Shown: positions 17,176-25,636 of the stretch, piece by piece | Position numbering within the stretch: the stretch's first letter is position 1 | Layout of the letters: each line of letters begins with the position of its first letter | From: Cumulibacter soli | GTDB taxonomy: Bacteria > Actinomycetota > Actinomycetes > Mycobacteriales > Antricoccaceae | Assembly: GCF_004382795.1 (NCBI RefSeq) | Contig: NZ_SMSG01000008.1 | Coordinates: forward strand, 1-64,000 | DNA: 64,000 bases | Reading direction: 5' to 3' | Translations under genes and position numbers: made by a program | The notes under the pieces: generated by a model | Seen by the model: the letters and a program-made list of their open reading frames with translations, nothing else | Told to the model about the DNA's origin: nothing | Databases searched by the model: none

Positions 17176-18212
17176 CCGAAACCCAGGACCCACTCCTGAC
17201 GGTGTCCGGGCTGGGCGTTGACTTCGCTTCGCGCCGCGGCCACAAACGAGTGACGGTACGAGCAGTCCGCGACGTTAGCCTTCAGATACGCCATGAGGAG
17301 ACGCTGGCGGTCGTCGGCGAGTCCGGAAGTGGGAAGTCGACGCTCGCACGCGCCGTTTTGCGACTGTTGCCCAATAGCGGTGGGACAGTCGTGCTGGATG
17401 CCACCGACCTGACAGCGTGCAAGGGCCGTGCGCTACGTGCGCAACGCAGGAATATGCAGATGGTCTTTCAGGATCCGTATTCGTCGCTGGATCCCTCCAG
17501 CACGATTCTGGGCATAGTGGGGGAACCACTACAAGAACACTTTCGGTTGCGTGGCGCGAAGCTGCGTGAGCGAGTGTGCGAACTGCTTGAGGCTGTGGGA
17601 CTCAACCGTGCGGTGGTCGATCGATACATTCATGAGTTCTCTGGCGGACAGCGCCAAAGACTTGCGATCGCACGAGCCATCGCGGTTGACCCCAGTCTCG
17701 TGGTTCTCGACGAGGCGGTCAGCGCGCTCGACGTGTCAACCCAGAATCAAATACTCGAACTGCTCATCCGGCTGCAGCGCGAGAAGGGACTGAGCTATCT
17801 GTTCATCTCCCACAACCTGGGAGTCGTGCGCTGGATCGCGGATCGCACGGCGGTCATGTACCTCGGCGAGATCGTTGAGGAGGGCCCTGCCGGGCGAGTG
17901 CACGAGTCACCGGCTCATCCATATACCCGCTCGCTGCTTGCGTCCATGCCCGTGCCGGACCCGGCGCGGCAGCGCGCGCGTGAACGCGCTGTACTGCGCG
18001 GCGAGACACCAGACCCGGCGGCCGAGCTGACGGGCTGCCCGTTCCGGGGGCGTTGTCCTGTCGAGATCGAGATCTGCGCCGAAGTCAAGCCGGACTTACG
18101 GCCCGTAGCCGGTGGCGGCAGCGCGGCGTGCCATCTGCTGCCGAGCCTCGACGGCCACTACGAACCAACACTGATCGCATCCAACGAAGGGACAACGCGC
18201 CATGAAGGATAG
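17172..18212 (+). CDS. ABC transporter ATP-binding protein (DppF/OppF type)
   Basis: The second importer ATPase (346 aa). Walker A GESGSGKST lies near residue 52, the Q-loop is MVFQDPYSSLDPS, the signature FSGGQRQRLAIARAI, Walker B LVVLDEAVSALD (Ala-Val in place of the usual Pro-Thr), and the switch His is in FISHNLGVVR. The C-terminal part has TGCPFRGRCPVEIEIC, the Cys-rich motif shared with OppF. The gene overlaps both neighbours: ATGA with DppD-like, and 11 bases with the thioesterase start. Confidence 0.95.
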   Translation: MTETQDPLLTVSGLGVDFASRRGHKRVTVRAVRDVSLQIRHEETLAVVGESGSGKSTLARAVLRLLPNSGGTVVLDATDLTACKGRALRAQRRNMQMVFQDPYSSLDPSSTILGIVGEPLQEHFRLRGAKLRERVCELLEAVGLNRAVVDRYIHEFSGGQRQRLAIARAIAVDPSLVVLDEAVSALDVSTQNQILELLIRLQREKGLSYLFISHNLGVVRWIADRTAVMYLGEIVEEGPAGRVHESPAHPYTRSLLASMPVPDPARQRARERAVLRGETPDPAAELTGCPFRGRCPVEIEICAEVKPDLRPVAGGGSAACHLLPSLDGHYEPTLIASNEGTTRHEG

Positions 18213-18558
18213 TTTGCAAGTCGGACTGAGCAACGTCGAGGAGCGTGAGATCACCGAGGACCTCACCACCGGGCATGTGGGCGGAACGCCCGTACTCAGC
18301 ACGCCGTCGATGATCGGGCTGATGGAGGGCGTCTGTCTGAATGCTGCCATCGCGCACCTCGACGATGACGAGACGACCGTCGGGATCCATGTGAACGTGT
18401 CTCATGTGGCGGGATCGGCGCTCGGCGAGCAGGTGACCGTTGCATGCCGACTTGCAGAGATCAACAAACGCCGACTCGTGTTCGAGGTGAGTGCTCGCGT
18501 GGGCGATCGGCTGCTGGGGGAGGGCACGCACCAACGAGCTGTCGTCAAGCTGAAATAG
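18202..18558 (+). CDS. Hot-dog thioesterase of the fluoroacetyl-CoA thioesterase (FlK) type
   Basis: A 118-aa hot-dog fold protein expected to hydrolyse a short acyl-CoA. It aligns without gaps across the active site of Streptomyces cattleya FlK. T34 (STPSM), E42 (GLMEGVC) and H68 (VNVSHVAG) correspond to T42, E50 and H76, with identical spacings of 8 and 26 residues. The ending GEGTHQRAVVKLK also matches the FlK ending GSGTHERAVIHL. True fluoroacetate specificity cannot be claimed; many FlK homologues act on other acyl-CoAs. It overlaps the upstream ATPase gene by 11 bases, tying it to the importer. Confidence 0.88.
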   Translation: MKDSLQVGLSNVEEREITEDLTTGHVGGTPVLSTPSMIGLMEGVCLNAAIAHLDDDETTVGIHVNVSHVAGSALGEQVTVACRLAEINKRRLVFEVSARVGDRLLGEGTHQRAVVKLK

Positions 18559-18565
18559 CGCGGTG

Positions 18566-19594
18566 ATGTCTCCGCCAAGCGGGCCGGCGACGATTACGTT
18601 GTCGACCCACCACACACGCGCGATCGTGACGGACGCATTTGCAGCGGCCGGTTTGGCCCTGGACGAGGCGTCACGGATCACCGACTCACTTCTTGAGGCC
18701 GAGTTGCGTGAAGTGCCGACACACGGGATTTTTCGGGTGCCCGGATACTTACAGCGACTGCGGGACGGATCGTTGGCGCCGGCCAGGGATCTGAGTATTG
18801 AATCGGTGACCGGCGCCTGCGGCATGATTGAAGCGCCCGGGTGTTTGGGATACCTGCCGACCTGGCTGGCCGTTGAGTCGGCGGTTCGCTCATCGCACGA
18901 GTTCGGCATCGGGGCATGCGGAGTGCGTGGCATATCCGAATTCGGTCGCGCGGCGTACTACGTCGCCCGGGCAGTGGACCTCGGCGCAGTGGCGATCGTC
19001 TGCCAGAACACGCAGCCGATACTTGCGGCACCCGGGGCCGCTGTAGCGACGCACGGTAACAACCCGATCGCGTTTGGCAGCCCGGGTGCCGATGCACCGA
19101 TCTTCGATGCGGCGCTGAGCCGTCGTTCGATGGGCGAGATTAAACGGCGATCCATGTTGGAGTTGCCGATTCCCCTGGAGTGGGGATATCTAGACGAAAC
19201 GGGTAAGCCCACGACCGATGCCGCTCGGGCCGCTGAATCGCCACAGCAAGCCGTGGGCGGCGCGAAAGGCTTCGGTATCGCCGTACTGGTCGACCTGCTA
19301 GCAGGAGTGCTCACCGGTGCTGCTAGCGGTCCAGCAGTTGTCGCCGGCGATGCGACAGTCGGCGCCATGGTCATCGCGCTCAGCCCCAAGCGCTTCGGTC
19401 TGTCTCAGGAAAATCTGGCCGATGCGTTCGGCAACAGTGCGCGGCATGTGCGTGATGCGGGCGGTCGATGGCCCGGTGACCGTGCCTCAGCAGCGGCGGA
19501 GCGGAACAGGATGGCCGAGTCGTTCGAGGTGCCGCAACCGATACTCGCGTCAGTCTGCACGTATATCCCGGAACTGGCGAACGCGGTCCGGTAA
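18566..19594 (+). CDS. Ldh2/malate-lactate dehydrogenase-like NAD(P) oxidoreductase
   Basis: A 342-aa member of the Ldh_2 family (type-2 malate/L-lactate/ureidoglycolate dehydrogenases), which reduce or oxidise a 2-keto/2-hydroxy acid. The catalytic His lies in REVPTHGIFRVPGYL near residue 50. The nucleotide-binding region follows in VRGISEFGRAAYYV and HGNNPIAFG. GAKGFGIAVLVDLLAGVLTG near residue 230 is a family landmark. A GTG one codon upstream of ATG 18566 is equally possible, and no strong ribosome site is visible. It is last in the plus-strand operon, and its 3' end converges on the CoA-transferase gene 63 bases away. Confidence 0.88.
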   Translation: MSPPSGPATITLSTHHTRAIVTDAFAAAGLALDEASRITDSLLEAELREVPTHGIFRVPGYLQRLRDGSLAPARDLSIESVTGACGMIEAPGCLGYLPTWLAVESAVRSSHEFGIGACGVRGISEFGRAAYYVARAVDLGAVAIVCQNTQPILAAPGAAVATHGNNPIAFGSPGADAPIFDAALSRRSMGEIKRRSMLELPIPLEWGYLDETGKPTTDAARAAESPQQAVGGAKGFGIAVLVDLLAGVLTGAASGPAVVAGDATVGAMVIALSPKRFGLSQENLADAFGNSARHVRDAGGRWPGDRASAAAERNRMAESFEVPQPILASVCTYIPELANAVR

Positions 19595-19657
19595 TCCTGG
19601 CACTTGGCATCAGCGGCTGGCACCTGCGGAGCCTTCACGTCCGCGGGCACTATCTCG

Positions 19658-20914
19658 TCACAGTGACAGTGGCCGATCACCGATCACATGATCGCGTTCG
19701 AGTTCCGCGTAGGTCTCAGCGGAGGTGCCCAGCTCATCACACAACACCTCGCGATTGTGTTCGCCCAGATACGGAGCACGTCGCGCATTGACGGTCGCTA
19801 ATGGAGTGTTGCGGTAGCTGAAAGGCTGACCCGGATACTGCTTGGGGCCCGTACCGGCCCGATCCTGCACGAGATAGAAGTTTCGGGCGGCGAAATGTGG
19901 ATCTTCCAGTGCGCGACGTCCATCGGCGACGACTGCCGCGATCACGCCGCGCGACTGCAATTCATACATGACGTGCTCTGCGTCTCGGGTGCTGCTCCAC
20001 TCGTTGATCATGGCATCGATTTCGTCGTGCCGCGCCATTCGTTCGTCGAGGTTGAGTTCATGCAGTGCCTGAGGTGCGCCGATGTGGGCGGCAAGCGCGG
20101 CCCACTGCTGTTGCGATTCGCAGGCTATTGCGACCCAGCTGTCCGATCCTGCGCAGCGATAGATTCCTTGTGGCGCGTGGTGCGGGCTACGGTTACCGAG
20201 CCGCCCAGGCTCGGTGGACGAGAGCTGCGCTTCGACGAGTTTGTCGCCGACGAAACTCGTCGCAGTCTCCACCTGGCTCAGGTCGACGTGCTGGCCCTCG
20301 CCGGTGGCGCGGCGATGCCGCAACGCCGCGAGAATAGCGATCGCGCCCATCAGTGCGGCTAGTTCGTCACCCCCGGTGGTACCGGTGAAAACAGGTGGTC
20401 CGTCGGCATAGCCGGTGAGGTGGCACATGGTGGACATTTGCTCGGTGGTCCACGCGAACGCCGTGTAATCCCGCCACGGACTGCTCACGCCGAATCCGGG
20501 CATGGACACCATGATCAGATCCGCACGCACGGATCTCAGGTCCGCGTAACCGAGGCCGAACCCTGTCAATACCCGGGGTGTGTAGTTCTCCACGAGTACG
20601 TCGCTGGTCGCCGCCAGTCGACGGAACAGGTCGCGGCCGCGCTCATCTTGCAGGTTGAGGGTGATTCCGCGCTTGTTGCGGTTCGCCCAATTGAAGGCGG
20701 GCGAGTTCTCCCACTGATCCTCGCCTCGACCGACACCGCGCCAGCCGTCGACTCGTTGGATGGATTCGACTTTGATGACGTCGGCGCCGAGGTCCGCCAG
20801 CGGTTGTGTCGACATCGGGCCCGACTGGAACTGAGTGAAATCGAGGACCCGCACCCCGTCAAGCGGCAGCACTCCGCGATTCGTGACAGATTCGTTTGCT
20901 GCTTCGGTGGTCAT
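19658..20914 (-). CDS. CaiB/BaiF (class III) CoA-transferase
   Basis: A 418-aa enzyme transferring CoA between carboxylic acids, through an acyl-Asp intermediate in this family. It opens with LDGVRVLDFTQFQSGPMSTQPLADLGADVIKVES. The catalytic Asp is in TTGGDELAALMGA near residue 185, followed by RHRRATGEGQHVDLSQ. LGEHNREVL near the C-terminus completes the family pattern. Its ATG overlaps the stop of the next CoA-transferase gene as ATGA. Two adjacent class III genes of equal size suggest either a heteromer or two successive transfers; the sequence does not decide. Confidence 0.94.
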   Translation of the reverse strand: MTTEAANESVTNRGVLPLDGVRVLDFTQFQSGPMSTQPLADLGADVIKVESIQRVDGWRGVGRGEDQWENSPAFNWANRNKRGITLNLQDERGRDLFRRLAATSDVLVENYTPRVLTGFGLGYADLRSVRADLIMVSMPGFGVSSPWRDYTAFAWTTEQMSTMCHLTGYADGPPVFTGTTGGDELAALMGAIAILAALRHRRATGEGQHVDLSQVETATSFVGDKLVEAQLSSTEPGRLGNRSPHHAPQGIYRCAGSDSWVAIACESQQQWAALAAHIGAPQALHELNLDERMARHDEIDAMINEWSSTRDAEHVMYELQSRGVIAAVVADGRRALEDPHFAARNFYLVQDRAGTGPKQYPGQPFSYRNTPLATVNARRAPYLGEHNREVLCDELGTSAETYAELERDHVIGDRPLSL

Positions 20915-22134
20915 CCGATGACCCCTTCTTGACGGAGTTGCTGGATGTGCGCGGCATCGAGGCCGAGCACCGATTGCATGACCGCGTCCGTCGCGTTGCC
21001 GAGCGCCGGAGGCGGCGTTGGGGCTGACGGGGATGCGCCCATCACGAACGGCACACGCGGCGTACGGATTGGCCCGACGCCGGGGATGTCGTGCGTGCAG
21101 AAGTAGTCGCGCGCCCGATGGGGGTCGAGTTCGAGGGCTTCACTCGGGGACGGGACAAGCCCAAATGGCAGTCGCCATTCCTGCGCCTCGTGGAACGCCT
21201 CATGCGTTGACTTATCGCCCAGAGCTTGCTGTGTTGCCTCGCGAATCGAATCGATCGCAGCGAGTCGCCCTTCGGCCTCGGCAAGCGATTCATCCGCGAT
21301 GAATTCGCCGCGTCCGATGAACGCGCATTGCAACTCCCACTGCGGGGTTGTGAGCACGTTGATACCCAGGTAGCCATCAGTGCACTCAACGAAGTACGAC
21401 GGGCCCGTCATGTAATCAGAATGCCGCCCGTCGAGTTCCTCCCAATATTCCCAGCGCATCGGATGCAACATGGTGCAGGTCAGCGCAGCCTCGTGGCCGC
21501 ACACATCGATGACATCGCCGCGATCGGTGCGCTCCCGGAGTTCAAGCCCGCCGATCGCGGCGAGCGCGGCGTACGCGCCGGTGACCGTGTCAGCGAGTGA
21601 GCCGCCCGGCTGTAGGGGTTCGCGGTCGGGCGCACCACAGGTCGCCGCCCAGCAACCTAGAGCAGCGAGAGCCAAGGGATTGCCCTGGAAGTCCCGATAC
21701 GGCCCGGTTGATCCAAAGGGCGACACGCACGTGATGATGAGGCGCGGAAACTTCGACGCTAACTCGTCGATAGTGAACGGACCGACGCTGCTGTCGGTGC
21801 GTCCGGCCAGGATCACAATGTCAGCTGACTCCAACAGCGGGGCGAGAATCTCTGGCGAGGCGTCGTCGGTCTGCAGCGCAACACTTCGCTTTGAGGTATT
21901 GAAATACAGGAACTCTGCAGAAGCCGGTAATTGATCTCCGTCACCGCTGCGGGACCTGCCGCGAGACGGATCGCCGCGCTCGGGCGGCTCGATCTTCAGC
22001 ACATCGGCTCCGAGGTCGCCAAGGAGTTTGGCTGCATAAGCGGTGGCGGTGGACGAGCCGAACTCAAGAACACGACTACCGGCCAGCGGTCCAGAGCGTC
22101 GTTCGGCATCCGGGCCGGTGATGGGAGTGGTCAT
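20911..22134 (-). CDS. CaiB/BaiF (class III) CoA-transferase
   Basis: A 407-aa class III CoA-transferase, the first gene of a two-gene minus-strand unit. The N-lobe begins LAGSRVLEFGSSTATAYAAK and LGADVLKIEPPERGDP. The catalytic Asp is in GSLADTVTGAYAALAAI near residue 175. The start at 22134 is supported by AGGAGG six bases upstream. A strong promoter (TTGACA-18-TATAAA) lies at 22176-22205. It is divergent from the TetR gene, the likely regulator of the pair. Confidence 0.94.
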   Translation of the reverse strand: MTTPITGPDAERRSGPLAGSRVLEFGSSTATAYAAKLLGDLGADVLKIEPPERGDPSRGRSRSGDGDQLPASAEFLYFNTSKRSVALQTDDASPEILAPLLESADIVILAGRTDSSVGPFTIDELASKFPRLIITCVSPFGSTGPYRDFQGNPLALAALGCWAATCGAPDREPLQPGGSLADTVTGAYAALAAIGGLELRERTDRGDVIDVCGHEAALTCTMLHPMRWEYWEELDGRHSDYMTGPSYFVECTDGYLGINVLTTPQWELQCAFIGRGEFIADESLAEAEGRLAAIDSIREATQQALGDKSTHEAFHEAQEWRLPFGLVPSPSEALELDPHRARDYFCTHDIPGVGPIRTPRVPFVMGASPSAPTPPPALGNATDAVMQSVLGLDAAHIQQLRQEGVIG

Positions 22135-22175
22135 CGATAGCCTCCTGCAGGGGTGAATATCGGCCAACTGCCTGA

Positions 22176-22205
22176 TTTATACGGCGCGACTCACCGTCGT
22201 GTCAA
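22176..22205 (-). promoter_or_regulatory. Strong sigma70-type promoter of CoA-transferase pair
   Basis: On the minus strand TTGACA (22205-22200), an 18-base spacer and TATAAA (22181-22176). The flanked -10, CGTATAAAT, is repeated exactly on the plus strand at 22228-22236, so the two divergent promoters carry identical -10 regions facing away from each other. Confidence 0.65.
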
Positions 22206-22227
22206 GGAGCGGGGAGGAAGAAGGACG

Positions 22228-22236
22228 CGTATAAAT
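22228..22236 (+). promoter_or_regulatory. -10 region for the tetR gene, mirror of the divergent one
   Basis: CGTATAAAT with TATAAA at 22230-22235; the -35 is weak. It forms an inverted repeat with 22175-22183. An ATG at 22235 overlaps this -10, which favours the GTG at 22268 as the true TetR start. Confidence 0.45.
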
Positions 22237-22267
22237 GCGGTTAACGAATTTCAGGAGGTCCTCCACT

Positions 22268-22876
22268 GTGCCCACGACCGCAAGTAGATCTGCCGGGCGG
22301 CCGCGCGACTCCAACGGCGAACGCACGCGGGCGCTGCTCATTGATGCGGCGATTGAGATGTTCTCGCGCCAAGGTCTCGCGCGTACCACGCTGAGAGATA
22401 TCGCCGAAGCAGCGAACCTCTCGGGCGGAACGCTGTACCACTACTTCAATTCCAAGGCGGACCTGTACCGCGCCGCCTATCTATGGGCGATTGAGGACCA
22501 GTTCACCGATATGCGTGCGGCTATCCGCGGTAAACGTACGGTGCGATCACGCATGGTAGCGGTGATTGAGCGCAACTACGAACGCTCTTTCTCGAAACCG
22601 CAAGTGATGAATTTCGTGCTTCGGGCTTGGGTCGAGCACAACGCGGAGGACCAGCAGCCGCTACCCGTGCCGGACTATGTCGGCGAACTGTATGACGCCA
22701 TCATTGGCGATGGGGTCGAGAACGGGGAGGTGAGTGCTGGCGGCGCGCAACGGGTCATTGATGCCCTGCGCTGTATGCAGTGGGGGATCTCGGCGCTGGC
22801 AGTGACCGGACGCAGCCCGAAGGAAGCGGTCGAAGGCCTGAAGGCCTTCGTGGCTGACCCGCTCGCTCGAGTGTGA
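22268..22876 (+). CDS. TetR/AcrR-family transcriptional regulator
   Basis: A 202-aa repressor-type protein. The N-terminal HTH domain has TRALLIDAAIEMFSRQGLAR, then TTLRDIAEAANLSGGTLYHY as helix-turn-helix and FNSKADLYRAAY. The C-terminal ligand domain is helical and specific to this regulator. GTG at 22268 is chosen because AGGAGGT lies eight bases upstream, while the alternative ATG at 22235 sits inside the -10. It is divergent from the CoA-transferase pair, so self-regulation plus control of that pair is the simplest reading. An acyl-CoA is the likely ligand (inference). Confidence 0.92.
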   Translation: MPTTASRSAGRPRDSNGERTRALLIDAAIEMFSRQGLARTTLRDIAEAANLSGGTLYHYFNSKADLYRAAYLWAIEDQFTDMRAAIRGKRTVRSRMVAVIERNYERSFSKPQVMNFVLRAWVEHNAEDQQPLPVPDYVGELYDAIIGDGVENGEVSAGGAQRVIDALRCMQWGISALAVTGRSPKEAVEGLKAFVADPLARV

Positions 22877-22933
22877 TGATCCAGCACGTAGTCGGGCAAG
22901 TGGCCGATTAAATGCTAATCAAGGTCTGAACTT

Positions 22934-22971
22934 GGTCTATCGCCCGGCAAAGCTACGCCGGGCGATAGACC
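22934..22971. terminator. Bidirectional hairpin terminator
   Basis: A perfect 15-base stem, GGTCTATCGCCCGGC (22934-22948) with its complement at 22957-22971, and an 8-base loop. It lies between the converging tetR and HpaB-like genes. No long U tract follows, as is common for actinobacterial hairpins. Confidence 0.8.
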
Positions 22972-22993
22972 GCTGAGAATCAGGCCGTTGTAT

Positions 22994-24391
22994 TTAGATG
23001 CCGTGGCTGGGTCCGGATGCGCCCTCGGCGAGCCCGGCGGCTTCCTTCGCGGACTGCATGGCGGCTTCCATGTCGTAGTGCTTGCGGGTCACGATGCGCT
23101 GCGCGTACAGACCCCCACCGGCCTGAATGTTCGTGACCTGCTTCCAGCCGCCGTACGAATCGGCAGTAAGGTCGCGGATCGCGTGGAACAACCGGGTGCG
23201 ATATTCGCCCTCGGAGGCTCCCGACATGTACTTCGACACGAGCGGGCCGATCTCGTCGTTCTCCAGATCGGAGATCGAAGGTGCGGTCACGATCGCGCCG
23301 CCGGCGATGTCATGCAGGTGACGCACCATCAGGTTGTAGTTCGCGGCGCCGGTGTACTTGCCGGCGTTCGTGTAGAGCTCGCTGGGGAACACCGCGCCGA
23401 GCGCGCCGGTCTCGGCGTGCGTGAGTGCGGCCTCCAGGCACGCGCGCACCGTCGTCGCGTGGATGATCATCTCCGAGATCTTCTCGCGCACGTGCGACAT
23501 CCGGCCAAGGCCATTGGCGTTCGCGATGAGCTGCGCGAGACCGACCATGACATCGGCGCCGTCCGCCATTGAGCTCAGGCCGCCCAGGCGCTCCCATAGC
23601 CCGAGTGAGTGCGCGAACACGGCGGCACTGCCGGACTCGCCGTCCAGCATGATCCGCTCATTAGGCACGAAGACGTCGTCGAAGATGACGAAGCCTTCGG
23701 GGAAGCTCTCCTGGCCCGACACGGGGAAGTCGCGGGTATCGGCATGCCGTGGCGCGTAGGTCGTGTTCACGATCTTGACGCCTTCGGCGTTCACCGGCAC
23801 CATGGCGGCGATTGCGTACTGCTCTTCACCCTGGCGCATGGACTTCGTCGGAATCGTCAGAAGTTCGTGGCCGAACGAGGCCGCCGTGATGTGCAGTTTG
23901 GCGCCGCGGATGACAACGCCATCAGCCTGGCGGTCCACGACACGGACATACTGGTCCTCGTCCTTCTGCTCTCCAGGGTGCTTCGCGCGATCACCTTTGG
24001 CGTCGGTGATGCATTGGGTGATGCGGACATCACGGTCCTGCGCGTCCTGCATGATGGCTTGGATCCGCTCGACGTAATCGGGCGCGGATTCCTTGAGGCG
24101 TCCGGCGGCAGTGGCCAGAGTCTGCAGCGATGTGTAGGTGACGTGCGCGATCATTCCCGCGTGGTGGACGAGTTCGACCGATGCGCGTAACTCCTCTTTC
24201 GTCTTCGGGATGCCGCTGAGCGGGCTCTTGCCATCGATGGCATTCGCGTTCAGCCAGTCGTACCCGTGGGCAACATTATCGACGACACCGCCGAGCAGTG
24301 GATGGTTTGGCAGGTCCTTGACTCGTTCTCCGTCAAAGAATGTTGCGCGCCCGTCATCGAGCGAATCCTTGTACTGGGCTCCGGTGAGCAT
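22994..24391 (-). CDS. HpaB / 4-hydroxybutyryl-CoA dehydratase-family flavoprotein (paralogue 1)
   Basis: A 465-aa acyl-CoA-dehydrogenase-fold flavoprotein of the 4-hydroxyphenylacetate 3-hydroxylase family. It starts MLTGAQYKDSLDDGR and carries ITDAKGDR near 128-135, VIRGAKLHITAASFGHE, and VFDDVF-like FDDVFVPNERIML near 240. Compared with the Clostridium 4-hydroxybutyryl-CoA dehydratase cluster ligands (C99, C103, H292, C299), H311 and C318 in IIHATTVRACLE keep the His-x6-Cys pair, but the N-terminal CxxxC is absent. A complete [4Fe-4S] site is therefore unlikely, and oxygenase or other flavin chemistry is possible. SD AGGAGA lies six bases upstream. It is last in a four-gene operon with two ACADs and a ligase. 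Confidence 0.88.
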   Translation of the reverse strand: MLTGAQYKDSLDDGRATFFDGERVKDLPNHPLLGGVVDNVAHGYDWLNANAIDGKSPLSGIPKTKEELRASVELVHHAGMIAHVTYTSLQTLATAAGRLKESAPDYVERIQAIMQDAQDRDVRITQCITDAKGDRAKHPGEQKDEDQYVRVVDRQADGVVIRGAKLHITAASFGHELLTIPTKSMRQGEEQYAIAAMVPVNAEGVKIVNTTYAPRHADTRDFPVSGQESFPEGFVIFDDVFVPNERIMLDGESGSAAVFAHSLGLWERLGGLSSMADGADVMVGLAQLIANANGLGRMSHVREKISEMIIHATTVRACLEAALTHAETGALGAVFPSELYTNAGKYTGAANYNLMVRHLHDIAGGAIVTAPSISDLENDEIGPLVSKYMSGASEGEYRTRLFHAIRDLTADSYGGWKQVTNIQAGGGLYAQRIVTRKHYDMEAAMQSAKEAAGLAEGASGPSHGI

Positions 24392-24409
24392 GTGTATCTC
24401 CTATATCGG

Positions 24410-25636
24410 TTACGCGCGTTTGCGCTGGTTGAAGGGAACGCCACGCTCGGGGTCCACATCGCGTGGTAGTCCGAGCACACGTTCGCTGATGATGTTCTTC
24501 TGGATTTGGGTCGTGCCCCCTGCGATGCTCGTGGTCTTCATCGCGAGGAAGTCCTGCGAGACCCGTCGTTCCTGTTCATCACTCCAGGCCAGAGCGTGCT
24601 GGGGGTCGATCTCGGCCGCGAGGGTGCCGAAGCCCTCCTCGATTGACGCGTTGACGAGTTTTCGAATCGATCCCTCGGCGCCGACGCCACCGGGCCCGAC
24701 CTCGGCGAAGGAGCGCATCGTGGTCATCTGCAGCGCGCGTTCTGTGACCACCAGCTTCAGGATCGCGTCTCGAAGCAGCGGATCGTCCCACGCGCCATTG
24801 CTGCGCGCCCGGCTGATGAGCTCATCCGAGACACCCTCGCCGACCGCCGGACGCCCGGTCAGACCGCTGCGCTCAGCCATCAGAGTCGTGATCGCGACCG
24901 ACCAGCCGCCGTTGACCTCACCGAGTACGGCGTCCGCCGGGACAACGACGTCGGTCAGAAAGACCTCATTGAACTCGGCGTTGCCCGTCATCTGGCGCAG
25001 TGGTCGCGCCTCGACGCCCGGCAGCGACATGTCCAGCAGGAAGTAGGTGATTCCCTTATGCTTCGGCGACTGCGGGTCGGTCCGCGCCATCAGCAATCCG
25101 AACTCGGACACGTGCGCGTACGAGTTCCACACCTTTTGGCCGTTGATCAGCCACGACCCATCCTCCTGCCGCACTGCGCTCGTGGAGAGCCCGGCCAGAT
25201 CCGAACCAGCGCCCGGTTCGCTAAAGAGCTGGCACCACCGATACTCGGCGCGGGCCAGCGGGCGCAGGAAGCGTGTCTTCTGTTCGGTCGTGCCGTGGGC
25301 CAGGATGGTCGACCCGGCGAGTGCGAGCCCGACGAAGTCATCCATACCCCGACCGGCGCGATAGTGCTCGAGAGCGTCGGCGATCGGCGCGGACTCATCT
25401 TGGCTGAGTTCCAGGCCACCGTATTCGCTGGGCCAGGTCGGTGTCGCTAACCCCGAGTCGCCGAGCGCCGCGAACCACGGTTTGCATACCGAATCATCGG
25501 CACGTAACTTCTCAACGGCCGCCCAATCGCGCGCTTCGGCCGCCTCGCGCCACTGCTCGGGCAGATTGCTGCGGATCCAATCGTGTGCGATCGCGCCGAT
25601 CTGTTCTTCGGTGGCGTTGGTCGGCAGTTCGATCAT
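24410..25636 (-). CDS. Acyl-CoA dehydrogenase family protein (subunit A of a pair)
   Basis: A 408-aa FAD flavoprotein introducing a 2,3-double bond into an acyl-CoA. It has ATPTWPSEYGGLELSQDES, the FAD/substrate motif CQLFSEPGAGSDLAGL near 135, GQKVWNSYAHVSEFGLL, and a C-terminus with GGTTQIQKNIISERVLGLPR, typical of the ACAD family. The start lies inside the 3' end of the preceding ACAD gene (4-base overlap). Adjacent, unequal ACAD genes in actinobacteria commonly form alpha2beta2 heterotetramers with one active-site type (established for FadE/ChsE pairs); here that is inference. Confidence 0.93.
   Translation of the reverse strand: MIELPTNATEEQIGAIAHDWIRSNLPEQWREAAEARDWAAVEKLRADDSVCKPWFAALGDSGLATPTWPSEYGGLELSQDESAPIADALEHYRAGRGMDDFVGLALAGSTILAHGTTEQKTRFLRPLARAEYRWCQLFSEPGAGSDLAGLSTSAVRQEDGSWLINGQKVWNSYAHVSEFGLLMARTDPQSPKHKGITYFLLDMSLPGVEARPLRQMTGNAEFNEVFLTDVVVPADAVLGEVNGGWSVAITTLMAERSGLTGRPAVGEGVSDELISRARSNGAWDDPLLRDAILKLVVTERALQMTTMRSFAEVGPGGVGAEGSIRKLVNASIEEGFGTLAAEIDPQHALAWSDEQERRVSQDFLAMKTTSIAGGTTQIQKNIISERVLGLPRDVDPERGVPFNQRKRA

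Noticed and set aside
18563-18565. Alternative GTG start for the Ldh2-like gene
   Set aside because: It is only one codon earlier than ATG and no ribosome site separates the two; ATG was kept.
23609-24190. Long plus-strand reading frame opposite the HpaB-like gene
   Set aside because: It lies wholly inside a well-recognised gene on the other strand and encodes no recognisable motif; high GC makes such frames common.
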